The notes under the pieces were generated by a model. That model did no database searches and was not told the origin of the DNA. It saw only the letters and a list, made by a program, of their open reading frames with translations. A stretch of 40,705 bases of DNA, from assembly GCA_003221515.1 (NCBI GenBank), contig QHSI01000116.1, positions 1-40,705 of the forward strand, given 5' to 3'. Position numbers and translations under genes: made by a program. Each line of letters opens with the position of its first letter. Position 1 is the stretch's first letter. The stretch comes from Candidatus Rokuibacteriota bacterium (GTDB lineage Bacteria; Methylomirabilota; Methylomirabilia; Rokubacteriales; CSP1-6). Shown here in pieces: positions 1-8,875 of the stretch.

Positions 1-1194
1 TGCCACACGCGTCCCGTGCTCATGATCCCCGGGCCGACCGAGCTGCCGTACCCGGTCATCCACGCCATGAGCCAGCCGCCGACGATCCAGTACGACAAGA
101 GCTTCGACGAAGGCGTCCTCGAGCCGACGACGCTCGCGCTGCGCGAGGTGTTCCAGACCAAGAGCGAGGTCCTCATCATGCCGGGCTCGGGCCGCACCGC
201 GCTCGAGGCCGGCGCGCTGTCGGTGATCGAGCCCGGCGACCGGGTGCTCGTGGTCGGCGCGGGGCAGTTCGGGATCCTGATGCGCGAGATCATGAACCGC
301 GTCGGCGCCGACTGGACCGAGTTCCCCGTCGAGTGGGGCGCGCGGCTCGATCTGGACCGCCTGGCGCGCGAGGCCGAGCGGCTCCGGCCCAAGGCGATCA
401 CGCTCGTCCACAACGAGACGTCCACCGGCACCACCTACCCGGCGGCGGATGTCGGCCGCATCGCGAAGTCGGTCGACGCGCTGTTCCTGCTGGACACGGT
501 GTCCTCGATCGCCGGTATCGACGTACGGACCGACGAGTGGGGCGTCGACCTGAACATGACCGGATCGCAGAAGTGCCTGGCGGCGCCGCTCGGGATGTCC
601 CTGATCTCGGTGAGCCCGCGCGCCTTCGAGACGATGGAGCGCCGTAAGCGCAAGGCCGGTAGCTACGTGTACGACCTGCTCCGCTGGAAGGAGTGGTGGA
701 TACCCGTCTCGCGCGGCGGCAACGTGCCGGACGGCGCGGCCCGGCGGCAGCCGGTCTCGATCCCGACGCATCTGACCGGCGCGATGAACGTCGCCGTGCG
801 CCTCATCCTGGAGGAAGGACTGCCCGAGCGCTTCCGCCGCCACGCCGTGTCCGGCGCGGCGATGCGCCGCGGGATCACCGCCATGGGCCTCGAGATGTTC
901 CCCGACGCATCGCTGCTGTCGAACACCGTCTCGTGTCTGAAGACGCCCACGGGGATCGATCCGGCCGCGGTGGTCACGCGGATGCGCGAACAGTACGGGA
1001 TCCTGATCGGCACCGGCCTCGACAAGATGCGGACGAGCACGCTGCGCATCGGCACGATGGGCATCACCGCCAGCCCGCTGTACGTCCTGCCGACCCTGTC
1101 GGCGCTCGAGCTGGCGCTGCGCGACCTCGGTCACAAGTGCGAGCCCGGCGCCGGGGTCGCCGCCGCGCAAGCGGCCTTCGCCGACGCCGGCTGA
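1..1194 (+). CDS. Class V PLP-dependent aminotransferase (5' end possibly outside window)
   Basis: This fold-type I aminotransferase resembles the alanine/serine/ureidoglycine-glyoxylate group, which moves an amino group to glyoxylate or a related keto acid in the cytoplasm. The N-terminal IPGPTELP motif and GSQKCL around Lys186 (counted from the GTG at 16) mark the family; Lys186 is the expected Schiff-base lysine. A PGSGRTALE loop near residue 57 fits cofactor phosphate binding, and LLDTVSS near residue 160 carries the aspartate that contacts the pyridine ring. The frame is open to the left edge, so the true start may lie upstream; GTG at 16 is the first start codon seen. A 2-hydroxyacid dehydrogenase follows after 8 nt, suggesting that the keto acid made here is reduced next. 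The exact substrate cannot be told. Confidence 0.9.
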   Translation, partial: CHTRPVLMIPGPTELPYPVIHAMSQPPTIQYDKSFDEGVLEPTTLALREVFQTKSEVLIMPGSGRTALEAGALSVIEPGDRVLVVGAGQFGILMREIMNRVGADWTEFPVEWGARLDLDRLAREAERLRPKAITLVHNETSTGTTYPAADVGRIAKSVDALFLLDTVSSIAGIDVRTDEWGVDLNMTGSQKCLAAPLGMSLISVSPRAFETMERRKRKAGSYVYDLLRWKEWWIPVSRGGNVPDGAARRQPVSIPTHLTGAMNVAVRLILEEGLPERFRRHAVSGAAMRRGITAMGLEMFPDASLLSNTVSCLKTPTGIDPAAVVTRMREQYGILIGTGLDKMRTSTLRIGTMGITASPLYVLPTLSALELALRDLGHKCEPGAGVAAAQAAFADAG

Positions 1195-1202
1195 GCGCCC
1201 GC

Positions 1203-2189
1203 GTGCCCGGCGAGCCCGTGATCGTAGTCCCGGACGACTTCCCGACCGTCTTCAACGGCACGTCCGCCCACGAGCGGTGCCAGAAGCTCGGTGACACGCG
1301 CGTCTACATCGAGCGCGGCGCGGATGACGAGGCCGAGCTGATCCGTCGTATCGGCAACGCGCGCTACGCCATCAACATCCGGGCCCACGCGCGCTTCACC
1401 GAAGGCGTGATGGCCGGATGCCGGAAGCTCGAGATGATCTCGATCTGGGGCACCGGCACCGACAACATCGACCTCGACGCCGCCGGCCGCCATGGGATCA
1501 CGGTCTGCAACACGCCGGGCGTCAACGCCTTCGCCGTCGCCGAGCACACGCTGGCCCTCATGCTCGCCGCCGCCCGGAGGATCCCGCGCATCGATCGCGA
1601 AATGCGCGGCGGTGCCTGGCCGCGCGAGCTCCTCACCCAGCTCCTGGGCAAGACGCTCGGCGTCTTCGGCACCGGTACGATCGGACGGCGCGTGATCGCG
1701 CTCGCCAAGGCCATCGGGATGGACGTGCTGGCCTGGAGCGCCCGCGGCGACGCGGGCGCGGTGGCGACGCTGGGCGCCCGCGCCGCCGCCAAGGACGAGA
1801 TCTGCCGCGCCGCCGACGTCATCAGCCTTCATCTGCGTCTCGGGCCCGACACGCGCGGATTTCTCGGCCGTCGCGAGATTGCGCTCATGAAGCCCACCGC
1901 GATCCTCATCAACACCGGACGCGGGGCCCTGATCGAGCGCGAGGCGCTGCTCGACGCGCTCGGGCAGAGCAAGATCGCTGGCGCCGGGCTCGACGTCTTC
2001 CACGACGAGCCGCTCAAGCCGGGCGACGCGCTCGTGACGTTCCCCAGCGTCGTCCTCTCGCCGCACAACGCCGGGCAGACGCCGGAAGTCATCCGCGACG
2101 GGCTCCTGCGCGCCATCGTGAACGTCGAGAACTACGTGAAGGGCACGCCGACCGACGTCGTCGTCGCTCCCGTCAAGACCCGACGCTGA
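1203..2189 (+). CDS. D-2-hydroxyacid dehydrogenase (SerA/hydroxypyruvate reductase family)
   Basis: It is an NAD(P)-dependent reductase of 2-keto acids, or oxidase of D-2-hydroxy acids, of about 328 residues, normal for the family. The Rossmann glycine motif GTGTIG lies near residue 156. The catalytic triad appears as Arg in NTGRGAL (about 239), Glu in DVFHDEP (about 268) and His in SPHNAGQT (about 287). The frame is open far upstream inside the aminotransferase, but similarity begins only after that gene's stop, so the GTG at 1203 was chosen; GTG at 1218 is an alternative. Next to a glyoxylate-type aminotransferase it may reduce hydroxypyruvate or glyoxylate, or act on phosphoglycerate; this is inference. 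Confidence 0.88.
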   Translation: MPGEPVIVVPDDFPTVFNGTSAHERCQKLGDTRVYIERGADDEAELIRRIGNARYAINIRAHARFTEGVMAGCRKLEMISIWGTGTDNIDLDAAGRHGITVCNTPGVNAFAVAEHTLALMLAAARRIPRIDREMRGGAWPRELLTQLLGKTLGVFGTGTIGRRVIALAKAIGMDVLAWSARGDAGAVATLGARAAAKDEICRAADVISLHLRLGPDTRGFLGRREIALMKPTAILINTGRGALIEREALLDALGQSKIAGAGLDVFHDEPLKPGDALVTFPSVVLSPHNAGQTPEVIRDGLLRAIVNVENYVKGTPTDVVVAPVKTRR

Positions 2190-2208
2190 CCCCGGGGAGG
2201 ACCGTCCC

Positions 2209-4149
2209 ATGGCCGTGACCTCGTTCGAGATCGCCAATCGCTCGGTGGTGCTGGATGGGCGGCCCTTCGGCTCGGTGGGCGCTTACGAGAAGATCGCGGG
2301 CGTGCTCCGCGGTGCCGTCGATCCGGCCAACGTCGCGAACGAGACGATCGCCGACCTGGCGCTGGCGCCACGCAATGCGGCCGGCCTCGTCGAATACGTC
2401 GCCGACTTCTACGTGCTCAAGCCCGTGGACGGCGCGCGCGGCAATCGGCGGCTCCTCCTCGACATTCCGAACCGGGGCCGCAAGGTCGCGCTCGGCATGC
2501 TCAACAGCACCGTGCGCGTCCCCGACCCGACGATGCCCGAAGACTTCGGGAACGGCTTTCTGATGCGCCACGGCTTCACGGTCGCCTGGTGCGGCTGGCA
2601 GCCAGACGTGCCGCGCCAGGACGGGTTGATGGTCCTCACCGCACCGACGGCACGTGGAGACGCTGGGCCGATCGGCGGGCCCGTGCTCTGCGAGTGGCGG
2701 CCCAACGTGCGGGCCACGACGCTGCCGCTGGCCGACCGGTACCACATTCCCTATCGGACGGCCGATCTCGACGACCCGGCCGCGCGCCTGACCGTGCGCG
2801 AGCACGCCGGGGCGCCGGCCGTCGCCCTGCCGCGATCGGCGTGGCGCTTCGCCGATCCCTCGCACGTGTCGCTCCACGCCGGGTTCGAACCCGGGAAGAT
2901 CTACGAGCTCGTCTACCGCGCCGAGAACCCGCCGCTGGTCGGTCTGGGGCTCGCGGCCGTGCGCGACACCGGCGCCGGGCTCCGGTTCGCGGCGGCCGCC
3001 GCGGGCAACCCGTGCGCCGGCGGGCTCGATCGCGCCTACGTGTTCGGCGTCTCGCAGTCCGGCCGCTTCCTCCGCCACCTGCTCTTCCTCGGCCTCAACG
3101 AGGACGAGACCGGGCGGCGGGTCTTCGACGGCGCGATCCCGCACGTCGCCGGCGCGCGGCGCGGCGAGTTCAACCAGCGCTTCGGCCAGCCGTCGCTCAA
3201 CGCGACGCTGAGCTCCGGCAGCCTGTTCCCCTTCACCGGCAGATTACAAGTGGACCCGGTGACGGGCGCCCGCGGCGCCTTACTCGCGCGACTCGAGGCG
3301 CGCGGCACGGTGCCGAAGATCCTCAGCACGAACACGTCGGCCGAGTACTGGCGTGGCGACGCCTCGCTCGTCCACACCGACGTCGAGGGTACGCGCGACG
3401 TCGAAGCGCATCCCGAAACGCGCGTCTATCTGCTGGCCGGCGCCCAGCACACGCCCGGCACGCTGCCGCCGCCCGACGCCGACCCCAACACCGGCAGCCG
3501 CGGGCTCCATCGGTTCAACGTCGTCGACTACGCGCCGTTGCTCCGCGCGGTGCTCGTGAACCTCGACCGCTGGGTCAGTGACGGCGTCGAGCCGCCGGCG
3601 AGCTCGGTGCCTCGGATCGCCGACGGCACCGCGGTCGCCGCCGCCACGGCCCGTCCGCTCTTCTCGCGACTTCCCGGCGCGCGATTCCCCGACCGCGTCG
3701 AGCGGCCGCGGCGACTCGACTTCGGGCCGGGGTTCGAGCGGGGCGTGGTGGACGAGCTCCCGCCCAAAATCGGCGCGCCGTACCAGACGTTCGTGCCCTC
3801 GATCGACGACGACGGCAACGACGTTCCGGGGGTGCGCGGGGTCGAGCTCAGGGCGCCGCTGGCCACGTTCACCGGCTGGAACCCGCGGCACCCCGACCAG
3901 GGCGCGCCGGGCGATCTCATGAGCATGCTCGGCTCCACGCTGGCCTTCGCGCCCACGCGCGCGGCCCGCGCGGCGAGCGGCGACCCGCGGCCCTCGATCG
4001 AGGAGCGCTACGCGTCCCGCGACGCGTATCTGGCGCGGGCTCGCGAGGCGGCGCTGGCGCTGGTCGGCGGGCGACGCATGCTGGCCGAGGACGTCGACGC
4101 GGTGGTCGAGCGCGCGGGGCGGCTCTGGGACTTCATCGTCCCCGCTTGA
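2209..4149 (+). CDS. Large alpha/beta hydrolase domain protein (Abhydrolase_10-like)
   Basis: This 646-residue protein resembles a poorly characterised alpha/beta hydrolase family (Pfam Abhydrolase_10 type). A nucleophile elbow reads GVSQSGR with Ser282, followed by a long cap and C-terminal part. The N-terminus, with SVGAYEKI and a later LLDIPNRGRK, is typical of the family as I recall it. No signal peptide is visible, so it is probably cytoplasmic. The ATG at 2209 has a good ribosome site, GGGGAGG at about 2193-2199. Position in the putative operon after the aminotransferase and dehydrogenase suggests hydrolysis of an ester or amide feeding that pathway. Its last 17 bases overlap convergently with the deacetylase gene. 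Confidence 0.85.
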   Translation: MAVTSFEIANRSVVLDGRPFGSVGAYEKIAGVLRGAVDPANVANETIADLALAPRNAAGLVEYVADFYVLKPVDGARGNRRLLLDIPNRGRKVALGMLNSTVRVPDPTMPEDFGNGFLMRHGFTVAWCGWQPDVPRQDGLMVLTAPTARGDAGPIGGPVLCEWRPNVRATTLPLADRYHIPYRTADLDDPAARLTVREHAGAPAVALPRSAWRFADPSHVSLHAGFEPGKIYELVYRAENPPLVGLGLAAVRDTGAGLRFAAAAAGNPCAGGLDRAYVFGVSQSGRFLRHLLFLGLNEDETGRRVFDGAIPHVAGARRGEFNQRFGQPSLNATLSSGSLFPFTGRLQVDPVTGARGALLARLEARGTVPKILSTNTSAEYWRGDASLVHTDVEGTRDVEAHPETRVYLLAGAQHTPGTLPPPDADPNTGSRGLHRFNVVDYAPLLRAVLVNLDRWVSDGVEPPASSVPRIADGTAVAAATARPLFSRLPGARFPDRVERPRRLDFGPGFERGVVDELPPKIGAPYQTFVPSIDDDGNDVPGVRGVELRAPLATFTGWNPRHPDQGAPGDLMSMLGSTLAFAPTRAARAASGDPRPSIEERYASRDAYLARAREAALALVGGRRMLAEDVDAVVERAGRLWDFIVPA

Positions 4150-5002
4150 ACCACTCGTAGATCTCTTCGCCGGTCGTCATCCAGACGCCTTTACGCTTGC
4201 GGATGTAGTCGTAGACCGCCTCGAAGTACTTGATTCGGTGCGGCACCCCGTGGATGTAGGGATGCACCGCGATCGCCATGACGCGAGGATGGCGCGTGCC
4301 CTCGAGATAGAGCCGATCGAACTGGTCCTTCACCCGCTGCGACCAGGCCACCGACTCGTGGTGCTGGATCAGCATCATCGGGATGTCGTTGAGCTCGAGC
4401 GTGTAGGGCACGGACACCAGCGGACCCGCGGTGGTCCTGATCTCGTAGGGCTGGTCGTCGTTGACCCAGTCGGACACGTACTCGACGCCCTCCTCGGCTA
4501 ACAGATCGAGCGTCTCCCACGTCTCGGTCAACCCTGGCCCCAGCCAGCCTTTCGGCTTCTTGCCCGTGAAGTCCTTCAACATCCCGACCGCCATTCGGAT
4601 CGCCTCACGCTGATCCGGGATCAGGTGCATCGCGCCCTGCTTCACGCCGTGCCCCATGAATTCCCAGCCGGCATCGAGCATCGCGCGCGCGACCGGCTCG
4701 TACGAGCGGCACACGTTGGCGTTGATCGCGGTCGTCACGGGAATCTTCCGCCGCACCAGCGCCTCGTGCATCCGCCAGAACCCCACGCGCATGCCGTAGT
4801 CGTGCCATGCCCAGTTTGGCACGTCGGGCACCGTCGCCACGCCCTGCGGCGCCGAGATCACGCCCCGGGGCATCGGCTTCTCGATGTCCCACTCCTCGAT
4901 GTTCACGATGGTCCACACGGCGATGCGCGCGCCCCGCGGAAGCTTCCACGGACGGCGCGTGGCGATGGGCGAGTAGTCGAAGCGTTCGTGCGGAAGTCTC
5001 AC
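4133..5002 (-). CDS. Polysaccharide deacetylase family protein, PuuE/allantoinase-like
   Basis: The 289-residue protein has a NodB-type metal-dependent hydrolase fold. It resembles the PuuE-like branch, which includes cofactor-light allantoinases acting on cyclic ureides, more than the chitin deacetylases. Supporting stretches are GHGVKQG after the first half, the WLGPGLTETWETLDLL segment, and AVHPYIHGVPHR near the C-terminus, with histidines that would bind metal or substrate. I chose the GTG at 5002 because a strong site AAGGAGG (5014-5008) lies 5 nt upstream; an upstream TTG at 5038 lies on top of the probable promoter. It is divergent from the ABC importer operon. A role on a cyclic amide or ureide is possible, and the nearby class V aminotransferase would fit ureide degradation, but this is not proven. 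Confidence 0.85.
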   Translation of the reverse strand: MRLPHERFDYSPIATRRPWKLPRGARIAVWTIVNIEEWDIEKPMPRGVISAPQGVATVPDVPNWAWHDYGMRVGFWRMHEALVRRKIPVTTAINANVCRSYEPVARAMLDAGWEFMGHGVKQGAMHLIPDQREAIRMAVGMLKDFTGKKPKGWLGPGLTETWETLDLLAEEGVEYVSDWVNDDQPYEIRTTAGPLVSVPYTLELNDIPMMLIQHHESVAWSQRVKDQFDRLYLEGTRHPRVMAIAVHPYIHGVPHRIKYFEAVYDYIRKRKGVWMTTGEEIYEWFKRGR

Positions 5003-5029
5003 CGGTGCCTCCTTGTCGAATCGGCGCCT

Positions 5030-5035
5030 ATAGTA
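5030..5035 (-). promoter_or_regulatory. Candidate -10 box for the PuuE-like deacetylase
   Basis: TACTAT on the minus strand sits 27 nt before the GTG start at 5002, leaving a leader of about 20 nt that carries the AAGGAGG ribosome site. No convincing -35 is seen. It overlaps a plus-strand -10-like box, so the two divergent units may compete. Confidence 0.4.
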
Positions 5036-5039
5036 CAAT
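5034..5039 (+). promoter_or_regulatory. Candidate -10 box for the ABC importer operon
   Basis: TACAAT (5 of 6 bases of the consensus) lies 43 nt before the GTG at 5083 of the first permease gene. No clear -35 is visible. It overlaps the minus-strand box of the divergent deacetylase. Confidence 0.4.
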
Positions 5040-5082
5040 CACCAGCCGTGACCCGGACCCCGCGACTCGCCTGATCGCCGGC

Positions 5083-5937
5083 GTGGACTTCTGGATCAGC
5101 CAGCTCTTCAACGGCGTCTCCTACGGCGCCCTGCTGTTCCTCCTCGCCGGAGGCCTCTCGCTCATCTTCGGCATGATGCGCATCGTCAACATGACCCACG
5201 GCTCGTACTATCTGCTCGGCGGGTACGTCGCGCTCACGGTGATGTGGCGTGGCGGTCCATTCCTGCTGGCGGTCGTGGTCGGCACGCTGGCGATCGCCTT
5301 CATCGGCATCGCGGAGTGGAACGCGTTCCTCAAGCGCTTGAGCGGCCAGGAGCTCGGCCAGGTGCTGACCACGATGGGCTTCGCGCTGATCTTCCAGGAC
5401 CTGGCGCTGGTGCTGTGGGGCGGCGATCCCTACACGCTTCCGGTGCCGGCCATGCTCTCGGGCTCGTACATCATCGGCCAGCTCTACTTCCCGGTCTACC
5501 GCGTGTTCATGATCGTGGTCGCGGTGCTCATCGCGCTGGTCCTGTGGCTCTCGCTCGAGCGCACGCGAATCGGCGCGATGATCCGCGCGACCGTCGACGA
5601 TCCCGAGATGGCCCGCGGCGTCGGGATCAACGTCTACGCGATCTCGATGGCCGTCTTCGCGCTGGGCGCGACGCTGGCCGCCCTGGCCGGCGTGGTGGCC
5701 GGCGGCTTCGTGGGCGTCTATCCCGGCGCGGACTTCGAGATCCTGCCCTACGCGTTCGTGGTGGTCATCGTCGGCGGCATGGGCAGCCTGAAGGGCGCCT
5801 TGATCGGAAGCCTCATGGTCGGCCTGCTCGACAATTTCGGTAAAGCGCTCTTCCCGGAGCTGTCGTACTTCACGCTCTTCGCCCCGATGGCGGCGATCCT
5901 GGCCGTGCGGCCCACCGGGCTCTTCGGCCGCGCCTGA
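5083..5937 (+). CDS. livH: Branched-chain amino acid type ABC transporter permease, LivH family
   Basis: This is an integral membrane permease of about 284 residues with the LivH hydrophobic pattern. N-terminal FNGVSYGALLFLLAGGLSL and GMMRIVNMTHG are hallmarks of LivH, and VGGMGSLKGALIGSL near residue 230 is the conserved cytoplasmic coupling loop region. It forms a heterodimeric channel with the next gene. The frame is open upstream antisense to the deacetylase; GTG at 5083 (VDFWISQLF) matches the usual LivH N-terminus, though no good ribosome site precedes it. Its stop overlaps the next start (TGATG at 5935-5939), indicating coupled translation. The transported compound may be an amide, a short-chain acid or an amino acid; Liv-type systems are often recruited for such substrates. 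Confidence 0.9.
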   Translation: MDFWISQLFNGVSYGALLFLLAGGLSLIFGMMRIVNMTHGSYYLLGGYVALTVMWRGGPFLLAVVVGTLAIAFIGIAEWNAFLKRLSGQELGQVLTTMGFALIFQDLALVLWGGDPYTLPVPAMLSGSYIIGQLYFPVYRVFMIVVAVLIALVLWLSLERTRIGAMIRATVDDPEMARGVGINVYAISMAVFALGATLAALAGVVAGGFVGVYPGADFEILPYAFVVVIVGGMGSLKGALIGSLMVGLLDNFGKALFPELSYFTLFAPMAAILAVRPTGLFGRA

Positions 5938-6881
5938 TGCGACTGCCGCCCGGCGCGTCGCGGATCGCGATCGCCGGCGCGCTCCTCGTGCTGCTGGTCG
6001 CGCCACCCATGGTCTCCTCGTTCCTGCTGGCGCTGCTCACCCAGGCCGTGATCTACGCGGTGCTGGCGATGAGCCTCGACCTCATCCTGGGCTACATCGG
6101 CCTCTCGTCGCTCGGCCACGCCGCCTATCTCGGGATCGGCGCCTACAGCGTCGGCATCCTCGCCACGCGACACGGCGCCTCGTTCTGGATCACCCTGACG
6201 GTCGGCGTCGTGCTGGCGACGGCAGTCGCCGGGATCTTCGGGCTGGTCGCCCTGCGCGCGACCGGCGTGTATTTCCTGATGATCACGCTGGCCCTGGGGA
6301 TGGTGGTCTGGGGCCTGGCCCATCGCTGGGTCACGCTCACCCAGGGCGATAACGGCATCTCCGGCGTGCCGCGCCCGAACCTGGGCCTGCCGTGGTCCTT
6401 CTCGAGCGGGATCCCCTTCTACTATCTGGCGCTCGTCGGCTTCTTCCTCGCCCTGTTCGTGCTGCGGAGGGTGGTCACCTCGCCGTTCGGCCAGACGCTC
6501 GTGGGCATCCGCGAGAGCGAGTCCCGGATGCGGACGCTCGGCTATCACGTGTGGCTGCACAAGTACCTCGGCTGCGTGATCGCCGGCGGGATCGGCGGCT
6601 TCGCCGGCGTGCTGTGGGCGTACTACAACGGCTTCGTGAGCCCGTCCGACCTCGAGCTGGCGACCTCGGTGGAGATCCTCCTGATGGTCGCGCTCGGCGG
6701 CCGCGGGACGCTCATCGGGCCGGCTCTGGGCGCGGTGCTCATCGTGGGGCTGAAGAACCTCGTGTCCGTCTATACGCATCGATGGCTTCTCATCCTGGGC
6801 GGCGTCTACATCGGCACGATCGTGTACGCGCCCGAAGGGATCGTGGGGGCGATCCGACAGTGGACAAAAGGAGAGCGCACC
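5937..6881 (+). CDS. livM: ABC transporter permease, LivM family, with no stop before the binding protein
   Basis: This is the second permease of the importer: about 315 residues, several membrane segments, and LivM motifs such as LGYIGLSSLGHAAYLGIGAY near the start, VALRATGVYFLMITLA, and LGGRGTLIGPALGAV near the C-terminus. The ATG at 5937 overlaps the LivH stop. The oddity is the end: after YAPEGIVGAIRQWTKGERT there is no stop, and the frame runs straight into the signal peptide of the binding protein, giving one 728-codon frame to 8123. I list the two domains separately because a ribosome site precedes the second ATG. Either this is a genuine fusion, or a stop codon was lost by mutation or sequencing error near 6861. 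Confidence 0.85.
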
Positions 6882-8123
6882 ATGGGCAAGAAGGCGGTGG
6901 TCTCGATCCTGGCGCTGGTGGTCCTGCTCGCGCTCGGTGATGCGCCGGCGGCGTGGGCGCAGAAGGGGCCGATCCGGATCGGGGTGATCACGGCGATGAC
7001 CGGCGGCGCCGCGCAGATCGGCAAGGACATGACGAACGGGATCGCGATGTGGCTCGACGAGAACGGGGGGACGATCGCGGGCCGCAAGGTCGAGGTGATC
7101 GTCGAGGACAGTCAGGGGCAGCCGAACATCGCGCTGACCAAGCTGCAGAAGCTCGTGGAGAGCGACCGGGTCCATGTGCTGGTCGGGGAGATCTTCGCCC
7201 ACATCGGCTACGCGATGGCGCCCAAGGTCGACGAGTATCGCATCCCCATGCTCTATCCGGTCATCGCGTCCGACGACCTCACCCAGCGCAAGCCGGCGAA
7301 GTGGGTCGTCCGGACGGGCTGGGCGTCGAGTCAGCCGAACCACCCGTTCGGCGAGTACGTGGCCAAGACCCTGGGCTACAAGCGGGTCGCCACGATCGCC
7401 ATAGACTACTCCTTCGGCTGGGAGCAGGTCGGGGGCTTCCAGAAGACGTTCGAGGAGAACGGCGGCCAGATCGTCCAGAAGCTGTGGGCCCCGCTCAACA
7501 CGACGGACTTCGCGCCGTACCTTTCCCAGGTCAAGCGCGACGCCGACGCGGTCTTCGCGCTGATGGTCTCGATCTCGGCATCGCGCTTCCCCAAGCAGTA
7601 CCAGGACGCCGGCCTCAAGGCCCGGCTGCCGCTGATCGGCGGCGGCACGACGTTCGACGAGTTCGTCCTGCCCTCGCTCGGTGACGAGGCCATCGGCGGC
7701 ATGAGCCCGCTGATCTACAGCGCGGCGCTCGACACGCCGGTGAACAAGAAATTCGTCACCGAGTACCGCAAGAAGTACGGGAAGGTGCCGTCGTACTTCT
7801 CGGAGACCTGCTATACCAGCACCCGCTGGATCGCCGAGGCCGCCCGGGCGATCGGCGGCGACGTCGAGAACCGCGAGAAGTTCCTGGAGGCGCTGAAGAA
7901 GGTCGAGATCCCCGACGCGCCGCGCGGCCCCATCAAGCTCGATTCCTACGGCAACCCGGTCCAGAACATCTACGTCCGGAAGGTCGAGCGGAAGGGCGGC
8001 GAGCTGTGGAACACCGTCGTCCACACGTTCCCGTCGGTCTCGCAGTTCTGGAAGTACAAGCCCGAGGAGTTCCTGAAGCAGCCCGTCTACGACCGCAACT
8101 TCCCAGCGTGCAAGCACTGCTGA
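6882..8123 (+). CDS. ABC transporter substrate-binding protein, LivK/AmiC-like (Peripla_BP_6)
   Basis: This is the periplasmic binding protein of the importer, about 413 residues, a normal length. It begins MGKKAVVSILALVV with a positively charged start, a hydrophobic core and a likely signal peptidase site AWA/QKG. The mature start IRIGVITAMTGGAAQIGKDM is typical of type I periplasmic binding proteins. AAAGGAG lies 7-13 nt before ATG 6882, so independent initiation is likely even though the frame is open through LivM. If read as a fusion, the signal segment would act as a last membrane helix and could still be cleaved to free the binding protein. The closing CKHC is unusual for the family. 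The stop overlaps the next start (TGATG at 8121-8125). Substrate unknown. Confidence 0.9.
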   Translation: MGKKAVVSILALVVLLALGDAPAAWAQKGPIRIGVITAMTGGAAQIGKDMTNGIAMWLDENGGTIAGRKVEVIVEDSQGQPNIALTKLQKLVESDRVHVLVGEIFAHIGYAMAPKVDEYRIPMLYPVIASDDLTQRKPAKWVVRTGWASSQPNHPFGEYVAKTLGYKRVATIAIDYSFGWEQVGGFQKTFEENGGQIVQKLWAPLNTTDFAPYLSQVKRDADAVFALMVSISASRFPKQYQDAGLKARLPLIGGGTTFDEFVLPSLGDEAIGGMSPLIYSAALDTPVNKKFVTEYRKKYGKVPSYFSETCYTSTRWIAEAARAIGGDVENREKFLEALKKVEIPDAPRGPIKLDSYGNPVQNIYVRKVERKGGELWNTVVHTFPSVSQFWKYKPEEFLKQPVYDRNFPACKHC

Positions 8124-8875
8124 TGAACGGCGCCGCCGCCGCGCTGAGCCTCGCCGGCCTCTCCAAGGAGTTCGGCGGGCTCCGCGCGGTCGACGGCGTG
8201 AGCCTCGAGGTCGCGCCGGGCGAGCGCCGGGCCATCATCGGCCCCAACGGCGCGGGCAAGACCACGCTCTTCAGCCTGATCAGCGGCGAGACGCGACCGA
8301 GCCGGGGCCGGATTTCGCTGTTCGGCCGCGACGTCACGCGGTCCTCGCCCCACCGGCGGGCCGGACTCGGGCTGGCGCGCACGTACCAGATCACCAACCT
8401 CTTTCCCCGGCTCACCGCGCTCGAGAACTGCCTGCTCGCGGTCCAGGCGCTGACCGGTGCGAAGTTCCACCTCCACCGGGCCATACGCCGCTATCCGGCG
8501 TTCTTCGAGCGCGCGCGGGCGGTCCTGGCGGCCGTCGGGCTCGGCGAGCAGGCCGACGAAGTCGTCCGCAATCTCTCGCACGGCGAGCAGCGCCAGCTGG
8601 AGGTCGCGCTGGCGTTGGCCGGATCGCCGCGCCTGCTGCTGCTGGACGAGCCCACCGCGGGGCTCTCGCCGGCGGAGTCGCACGCGATGACGGCGTTGCT
8701 CAAAAGGCTCGACCCGGCCATGACGGTGCTCGTGATCGAGCACGACATGGACGTCGCGTTCGCGCTCACCGACCGGATCACGGTCCTGCACTACGGCAAG
8801 GTCGTCGCCGACGGCCTGAGTGGCGAGGTCAAAGCCAACGCGCTGGTGCAGGAAATCTACCTGGGCACGTCCTGA
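8123..8875 (+). CDS. livG: ABC transporter ATP-binding protein, LivG family
   Basis: This is one of the two cytoplasmic ATPases of the importer, 250 residues. Walker A is GPNGAGKTT, the signature is LSHGEQRQLE, Walker B is LLLLDEPTAGLSP, and the switch histidine lies in VIEHDMDVAF. A LivG-type ARTYQI(T)NLFP segment forms the Q-loop. The ATG at 8123 shares a base with the binding protein's stop, and its own stop overlaps the LivF start at 8873-8877, so the two ATPases are probably made in equal amounts. The frame is open further upstream inside the binding protein gene, but homology begins here. Confidence 0.93.
   Translation: MNGAAAALSLAGLSKEFGGLRAVDGVSLEVAPGERRAIIGPNGAGKTTLFSLISGETRPSRGRISLFGRDVTRSSPHRRAGLGLARTYQITNLFPRLTALENCLLAVQALTGAKFHLHRAIRRYPAFFERARAVLAAVGLGEQADEVVRNLSHGEQRQLEVALALAGSPRLLLLDEPTAGLSPAESHAMTALLKRLDPAMTVLVIEHDMDVAFALTDRITVLHYGKVVADGLSGEVKANALVQEIYLGTS

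Noticed and set aside
5048-5074. Eight-codon GTG-to-TGA frame just before livH
   Set aside because: Could be a leader peptide, but no ribosome site, no regulatory codon bias and no conservation evidence can be seen.
5748-8117. Long minus-strand frame opposite the LivM/binding-protein genes
   Set aside because: Composition is Arg/Asp/Gln/His-rich with no motif; it mirrors the codon structure of the real genes.
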